In this document: positions 59,810 to 64,000 of the stretch, piece after piece | Layout of the letters: each line of letters opens with the position of its first letter | Numbering within the stretch: position 1 is the first letter of the stretch | From: Bacillus salacetis | GTDB lineage: Bacteria; Bacillota; Bacilli; Bacillales; Bacillaceae_B | Direction of reading: 5' to 3' | Assembly (NCBI RefSeq): GCF_003581585.1 | Contig: NZ_QXIR01000002.1 | Location: 62,001 to 126,000 of the forward strand | DNA: 64,000 nucleotides | Position numbers and translations under genes: made by a program | Notes under the pieces: model-generated | The model's database searches: none | Told to the model about the DNA's origin: nothing | What the model saw: the letters and a program-made list of their open reading frames with translations, nothing else

Positions 59810-60064
59810 ATGAGTTTTATTTTGTATTTAATCATCGGCGGTATTATCGGATGGCTTGCGGGTCTGATCCTCGGAAGAGACGTCCCTGGCGGAATAATCG
59901 GAAATATTATCGCCGGGATCATCGGTGCATGGCTTGGAGGATTGATCTTCGGGGACTTCGGTCCTGACATCGCTGGAATGGCAATCATCCCGGCACTGAT
60001 CGGTGCGATTATTCTCGTCTTTATTTTAAGCTTGATTATGAAGAGTATGCGAAAAAACCGTTAA
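59810..60064 (+). CDS. GlsB/YeaQ/YmgE family membrane protein (YdaS-like)
   Basis: An 84-residue protein of the transglycosylase-associated, UPF0410 family: three glycine-rich helices (IIGGIIGWLAGLILG, GGIIGNIIAGIIGAWLG, IPALIGAIILVFILSLI). The ATG at 59810 follows TTAGGAGG. Bacillus subtilis YdaS and YwzA are general stress proteins under sigma-B control, and a sigma-B type promoter precedes this gene. Function unknown. Confidence 0.85.
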   Translation: MSFILYLIIGGIIGWLAGLILGRDVPGGIIGNIIAGIIGAWLGGLIFGDFGPDIAGMAIIPALIGAIILVFILSLIMKSMRKNR

Positions 60065-60078
60065 CCAAGGATAAAGAA

Positions 60079-60122
60079 AAAACAGGCTGCTGTGTACCTA
60101 CTCATTCAGCAGTCTGTTTTTT
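60079..60122. terminator. Terminator between YdaS-like gene and transglycosylase gene
   Basis: AAACAG-CTGCTG / CAGCAG-CTGTTTTTT arms; T run toward the plus-strand gene, also overlapping the end of the convergent gene. Confidence 0.75.
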
Positions 60123-60731
60123 ATTGCTATCCTGTTTATATCTTTCTGCAAAGAACAACACATCCTCTACATACTTCTCACTGTGGTTATATGCGAAAAC
60201 CGCCCTCTCTATATCTCCATCCGCCGCTCCGTTACTTGCCAGATAGTTGGCTGCACTATAAACAGCATCTTCAATATCCCATGGATCAGCTTTCCCGTCT
60301 CCATCGGCGTCAACACCATATCCTCCATATTTCGCGATCACTTCCGGATCGGTCAGTTCTTTCTGCGGAATTTCTCCTTTTCCGAGCCCGTCACATGTAG
60401 GATGTGACCAGCCGACAAAAGTACAGGGCATAAACTGGAGATGTCCTTCTGCCCCGACGGGAGAGACCATTGTTTTCATTGTAGAGAATTTTGTCTCAAC
60501 CCTATGGTGTGCGGCCAGCAGGTTCCAGGGTACTCCGTATTCACGCGCAGCATCTTTATAAATCGGAATATATTCTGCCGGGATTTCATCTTTTGCTTCC
60601 TCTGATAATTCCTGGTATGTCAAGAATCCACCGTATACAACAAAATAAGCAAAAAGGATTGTTATGGGGATTAGCAGGATTTTCAGGGGCGAACCCTTTT
60701 TCTCTCTCCGTTTCGGCCGTTTTTTTGCCAT
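60102..60731 (-). CDS. Lytic transglycosylase, SLT-type, membrane anchored
   Basis: A 209-residue protein. A basic N-terminus and one helix (about residues 17-38) anchor it; the rest is a Slt70-like domain. NLLAAHHRVETKFSTMKTMV holds the catalytic Glu; SPVGAEGHLQFMPCTFVGW and GYGVDADGDGKADPWDIEDA (a calcium-type loop) follow, then NYLASNGAADGDIERAVFAY. It would cleave peptidoglycan between MurNAc and GlcNAc outside the cell. Stands alone. Confidence 0.8.
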   Translation of the reverse strand: MAKKRPKRREKKGSPLKILLIPITILFAYFVVYGGFLTYQELSEEAKDEIPAEYIPIYKDAAREYGVPWNLLAAHHRVETKFSTMKTMVSPVGAEGHLQFMPCTFVGWSHPTCDGLGKGEIPQKELTDPEVIAKYGGYGVDADGDGKADPWDIEDAVYSAANYLASNGAADGDIERAVFAYNHSEKYVEDVLFFAERYKQDSNKKQTAE

Positions 60732-60920
60732 TGTAATGTCATCAACCTTTTTTTAATATCTTCCTTATTTTAAAAAACCTTTAAAGAATACGCAACTAAT
60801 ATTCTTCTTGCATTGCTTGTCTTATGTACTATTTTGCTGACTAAAACACCTGCCTTTAAGATCTGGGCTGATCAGTGGAAGGCAGCAAATGTTTACTCTG
60901 GAAAGAAATTTTTGAATACC

Positions 60921-60960
60921 GAAAAAAACAGCTTCAGCGGGGATCTTCCACTGAAGCTGC
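60921..60960 (-). terminator. yjcZ-type gene terminator
   Basis: GCAGCTTCAG / CTGAAGCTG arms followed by TTTTTTT on the minus strand, ten bases past the stop. Confidence 0.85.
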
Positions 60961-60969
60961 CTTCCATCA

Positions 60970-61104
60970 TTAGTTCACATAAGCTGCACCAACGATAATC
61001 AAAAGAATGAAAAGAACTACAATCAACACAAATGTGCTGCCATAGCCACCGCCGCTGCCATAGCCACCGCCGCCGCCATAGCCATATCCGCCGTATCCGT
61101 ACAT
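60970..61104 (-). CDS. YjcZ family sporulation protein
   Basis: Forty-four residues from ATG 61104, seven bases after AGGAGGTG: a Gly/Tyr-rich stretch ([20 protein letters not shown]) and a single hydrophobic helix ([20 protein letters not shown]). This is the YjcZ/YhcB-type short spore protein pattern, usually found in several copies per genome. A strong terminator follows. Confidence 0.85.
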   Translation of the reverse strand: MYGYGGYGYGGGGGYGSGGGYGSTFVLIVVLFILLIIVGAAYVN

Positions 61105-61493
61105 ACATGAACACCTCCTCGTACCATGGTTACTACACTGTATGCTTACCAAGCAATTGTGACTGAAATAAAAGCCCTGAAAAGCCAAAAAACTTCAGGT
61201 TTTTGCGGTATAGGAGGCGAATGTATTGAGTGGACGGGAGGATAGTTGGACCAAACACTTCTGTTGCTATGCAAACAATGGGGATTTTCACCGAAACAAT
61301 ATGTTAAATATCTCATTATATATGTAAGGATTTGGATGCATTTATTATGCATTTATTAAGGAAAGGGACCCACCTCACCCGTGGTGAGAATATTTTTACA
61401 GCTTTTCAGGGAATATTTTCCATACAGTAGTTGCGGCAACCATCGGTCCCCCATAAGCATCCTGAGCCCAGAGATCGGAAGCAGAACAAAGAA
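61105..61493. other. Gene-free stretch upstream of yjcZ
   Basis: About 390 bp after the opuD terminator. On the minus strand a 28-codon open piece ending at about 61400 (SDLWAQDAYGGPMVAAT) is protein-like, but has no start and no recognised family; it may be a relic. No repeats or other signals stand out. Confidence 0.35.
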
Positions 61494-61525
61494 GCAGGCA
61501 GCCCATTATGTTAAAGGCTGCCTGC
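61494..61525 (-). terminator. opuD terminator
   Basis: GCAGGCAGCC / GGCTGCCTGC arms around a 12-base loop. Confidence 0.75.
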
Positions 61526-61533
61526 AATTTCAT

Positions 61534-63057
61534 TTATCGTACTTTATTTCGGGGTTTTGGTTTAAGGTACAAACCTAACTCTTTCTTTTCTTTCGTGAGT
61601 GCCTTGTACAGCGAAACCATCATCAAAATCATGATCATCGAAAATGGGAAGGCGGCTATAATCAATGCATTCTGCAAGGCTTGCAGCCCTCCGCTGTACA
61701 TCAGGATCAATGCAACTGTTGACTGGGCAATGCCCCAAGTCAATTTTACCGTATTTGGAGGCGTCAATGATCCATAAGTGGTCTGCATTCCCAGAACAAA
61801 CGTTGCAGAGTCAGCAGAAGTAATGAAGAACGTACTGATCAAAATGACCGCCACAATGGAAAGGACAGCTGATAACGGGATTTCATTAAATACCGCAAAC
61901 AGCACTTCCTCTGTTGCATAACTGGAAAGATCCACTGCACCTGACTGCTGGATATCGATTGCTGATGTACCAAAGATCGCAAACCAGATCATGCTGACAA
62001 GCGCTGGAAGCAGCAGCACACCGAATAGGAATTCACGGATGGTCCTTCCGCGTGATACACGAGCAATGAAGATCCCGACGAATGGAGACCAGGAAATCCA
62101 CCATGCCCAATAGAAAATCGTCCAGCCGTTGATCCATTCCTGATGATCAGCATTAAGAGGAGCAATTCGGAACGACATACGCACCAAATTCTGAACATAT
62201 GCCCCAAGAGTATCTGTAAATAAATTCAGAATCAGCAGTGTCGGACCGACAATGAACATAAGGAGTACCAGAGCAACAGCCAGGACCATATTGGTGTTAC
62301 TCAGATATTTAATTCCTTTACTTAGTCCGGACCAAGCAGAAATCATAAATAGTACGGTAACTACTGCAATAATGATGAATTGAACCGTGAAGTTATTAGG
62401 AATGCCAAACAGATAAGACAATCCCCCGTTAATTTGAGCAGCCCCGAAACCGAGTGTTGTTGCTACACCTACAACCGTTGCGAAGACAGCAAGGACATCA
62501 ATGATCGTACCAAGCGGACCATTAACCCGGTCACCGAATAAAGGTTTCAGAGTAGCCGATACAAGTCCCGGCTCCCCTTTCCTGAATTGAAAATAAGCAA
62601 GAGACAGCGCTACAAGTGCATAAATCGCCCATGCATGAATCCCCCAGTGGAAGAAAGCATAACGCATCCCTTCTTTGATTGCTTCATTAGAACCTCCTTC
62701 TGCCATTGGAGGTGCCATAAAGTGGGACAGCGGTTCTGCCGCTCCCCAGAATACTAACCCGATACCCATTCCCGCACTGAAAAGCATCGCGAACCAAGTA
62801 GAAGTAGTGTATTCGGGTTTTTCATCAGGTTTCCCGAGCCGGATGGTCCCGATCGGGCTGATAATAAGAAAGATACAAAAGATTACAATCGCAGTAACAA
62901 GAATTAAGTAGTACCAGCCGAATCGTGTAGTGATAAACGATTGAACTCTGGCTGTCATTTGTTCAAAGCTTTCAGGAGCAGTGACCCCAAAAATCAGTGC
63001 TGCCAACACGATTGCCACCGTGATCCAAAAAACACCTGATATTTTTTTCATCATCAT
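61534..63057 (-). CDS. opuD: BCCT-family glycine betaine transporter
   Basis: A 507-residue transporter with 12 helices. The BCCT core [24 protein letters not shown] and the helix 8 tryptophan segment [26 protein letters not shown], which holds the trimethylammonium-binding aromatic box, are intact. It imports betaine with Na+ for osmoprotection. Three consecutive ATGs follow AAAGG; the first is used here. With the ABC system at 35-37.9 kb the cell has two betaine-type uptake routes in this window. Confidence 0.93.
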   Translation of the reverse strand: MMMKKISGVFWITVAIVLAALIFGVTAPESFEQMTARVQSFITTRFGWYYLILVTAIVIFCIFLIISPIGTIRLGKPDEKPEYTTSTWFAMLFSAGMGIGLVFWGAAEPLSHFMAPPMAEGGSNEAIKEGMRYAFFHWGIHAWAIYALVALSLAYFQFRKGEPGLVSATLKPLFGDRVNGPLGTIIDVLAVFATVVGVATTLGFGAAQINGGLSYLFGIPNNFTVQFIIIAVVTVLFMISAWSGLSKGIKYLSNTNMVLAVALVLLMFIVGPTLLILNLFTDTLGAYVQNLVRMSFRIAPLNADHQEWINGWTIFYWAWWISWSPFVGIFIARVSRGRTIREFLFGVLLLPALVSMIWFAIFGTSAIDIQQSGAVDLSSYATEEVLFAVFNEIPLSAVLSIVAVILISTFFITSADSATFVLGMQTTYGSLTPPNTVKLTWGIAQSTVALILMYSGGLQALQNALIIAAFPFSMIMILMMVSLYKALTKEKKELGLYLKPKPRNKVR

Positions 63058-63351
63058 TTTCCTTTCATATGTAATGTTTTTTCAAAGGTTGTTCTTGCAA
63101 ATTTTGCTTAAATGATAGACCTCCGCCGAATAAAACAACATTTTTAACCCTAACAGAAGAAGTAGACATAATCAACCGTTATGCCTCTTCTATGGTGTTT
63201 TAAGTATATACCCGGTTTTCATATCGTAAATGCTTGGTTTATTTTCTCCTTGATACACAAAAAGATACCAACAAATAAAAGCATGAATGAAGCCCTTAAC
63301 TGCTGCAAAAGCTAAACAAGAATGGAAGTTGATCATAAGGAGGACAACCCT
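63058..63351. other. Upstream region of opuD without a supported gene
   Basis: About 290 bp with the opuD promoter presumably near 63070-63130. One GAAGA...TCTTC imperfect dyad at 63160-63195; no gene seen on either strand. Confidence 0.3.
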
Positions 63352-63471
63352 TTGCAGAAACAAAACCCAAATAACCAACACGAAACTGCTAAAGAACTGG
63401 CTGAAAGACAAATGAGCGACAGAAAAGAAATGCAATCAGTGAAAAACCCAGGCACCAAACCTGGCCGTTAA
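63352..63471 (+). CDS. Small hydrophilic protein, unrecognised
   Basis: A 39-codon frame starting at TTG 63352, eight bases after AAGGAGG, a strong ribosome site. The product (NNQHETAKELAERQMSDRKE, VKNPGTKPGR) is highly charged, without Cys or Trp, like many small spore or stress proteins. No family recognised. Its stop codon lies in the left arm of a large inverted repeat. Confidence 0.5.
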   Translation: MQKQNPNNQHETAKELAERQMSDRKEMQSVKNPGTKPGR

Positions 63472-63522
63472 CACACTAAAGCGCTAAAAGGGACTGTCCC
63501 TCTTAGCGCTTTAGTGTGTTAA
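63468..63522. repeat. Perfect 20-bp inverted repeat between convergent genes
   Basis: Arms 63468-63487 and 63503-63522 are exact complements over 20 bp (outer part TTAACACACTAAAGCG), with a nested GGGAC/GTCCC stem in the 15-base middle. No T run follows on either side, so it is not a classic terminator, though it is placed like one. Confidence 0.7.
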
Positions 63523-63532
63523 AGTATTATAC

Positions 63533-64000
63533 TTATTCTATAATTTCAACGGTAATATTCCTTGCACCATATTCCAGCGCTTCTTCGCGTGATGGGATAA
63601 AAATGTCAATACGATTCCCTTTGATGGCACTTCCTGTATCTTCTGCTGTCGCATATCCGAATCCTTCTACATAAACCTTGGATCCAAGCGGTATAACCTC
63701 AGGGTCTACGGCAATAACTTTTTCATCAGGGTTGGCCCTGAGGTCCACACCTGTCTTGGTAATCCCGATGCATCCCTCACAATAAGCTGTATATGCAGTG
63801 GCTTTGACTTCGATTTCCTTGGTGACATTGTCTTCCCCCTGAACCTCAGTCTCTTTCGCTTCCACCTGTTTTGGAACAAGTACCTCTTTTCCCTTATGAA
63901 TGAGTTCCTTCCTTGTTTCTACAGTGAGGACTGCTTCATCCTGTTTGGATGCAAGTTCCCAAAGCATGTCCCCTTCTGCAAGATTGTGGTAATCATCCAC
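63533..64000 (-). CDS. 3D-domain cell wall protein, YocH-like (5' part outside window)
   Basis: The C-terminal 155 residues of a gene running off the right edge. A short segment EGDMLWELASKQ resembles the end of a LysM repeat. The 3D domain (MltA-like barrel) follows: KATAYTAYCEGCIGITKTGV, VIAVDPEVIPLGSKVYVEGFG and TAEDTGSAIKGNRIDIF. The three conserved Asp of the domain (AVDP, AEDTG, RIDIF) are all present. Homologues such as YocH are secreted, WalR-controlled wall enzymes. Confidence 0.85.
   Translation of the reverse strand: MDDYHNLAEGDMLWELASKQDEAVLTVETRKELIHKGKEVLVPKQVEAKETEVQGEDNVTKEIEVKATAYTAYCEGCIGITKTGVDLRANPDEKVIAVDPEVIPLGSKVYVEGFGYATAEDTGSAIKGNRIDIFIPSREEALEYGARNITVEIIE

Overview
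The window is chromosomal DNA of an endospore-forming, Bacillus-like Firmicute. Genes for small acid-soluble spore proteins (sspN, tlp, sspO, sspP), spore-coat cotJB/cotJC and a YjcZ-type protein are present, together with parE/parC, a CcpC-type site before aconitase, an adenine riboswitch, and sigma-G and sigma-B type promoters. From 28.5 to 55 kb the core gene order follows the Bacillus subtilis citB-alsT region (sspP, sspO, citB, yneN, sspN, tlp, yneP, yneQ, yneR, plsY, yneT, parE, parC, alsT). Blocks absent from the B. subtilis order as I remember it are inserted between these genes.

Layout. 0-5.6 kb: a sugar-sensing cluster on the minus strand (binding protein, YesM-type histidine kinase, YesN/AraC-type regulator, second binding protein) followed by the start of a XylF-type transporter gene with a cre site. 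6-9.9 kb: two GNAT acetyltransferases (one aminoglycoside 6'-acetyltransferase-like), small proteins, a serine beta-lactamase-fold protein and a GyrI-like protein. 10.3-11.7 kb: adenine riboswitch and pbuE. 12.4-15.7 kb: dus and an ltaS-type gene. 16-22.2 kb: a nuclease pseudogene, CDF cation pump, bdbDC, ydhK, a two-component system and a DUF305 protein, which look like an envelope/metal stress island. 22.2-28 kb: cotJC/cotJB, lipoprotein, two orphan oligopeptide-type permeases, a Staygreen-family protein and a secreted protein. 28.5-41.8 kb: alsT, parC, parE, yneT, a compatible-solute ABC transporter, an NCS2 permease, plsY and capA. 42.5-55 kb: yneR, a three-gene signalling operon ending in a hybrid kinase and containing a GGDEF cyclase, yneQ, yneP, tlp, sspN, an fbpB-like gene, yneN, citB, sspO, an unnamed gene with a sigma-G type promoter, and sspP. 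55-64 kb: selA, an Hsp20-like gene, a UGA-containing selenoprotein W-like gene, an SF1 helicase, a GlsB/YdaS protein, a lytic transglycosylase, yjcZ, opuD and the end of a yocH-like gene.

The strongest observation is the 79-codon gene at 57094-57333. It is a complete SelW/Rdx-family protein only if its in-frame UGA (57292-57294) is read as selenocysteine, giving CxxU. A short GC-rich hairpin with a G-starting loop follows the UGA by 16 nt, and selA lies less than 1 kb away.

Two further patterns are not explained by genes. (i) Two arrays of degenerate repeats with a 53-bp period, each repeat carrying a hairpin, occupy convergent intergenic regions at 26.2 and 42.0 kb; a weaker array of about 52-bp period sits in a third convergent region at 11.9 kb. 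(ii) Five copies of a roughly 190-bp MITE with imperfect 24-bp terminal inverted repeats and 8-bp target duplications lie between genes; one is inserted at the stop codon of yneN.
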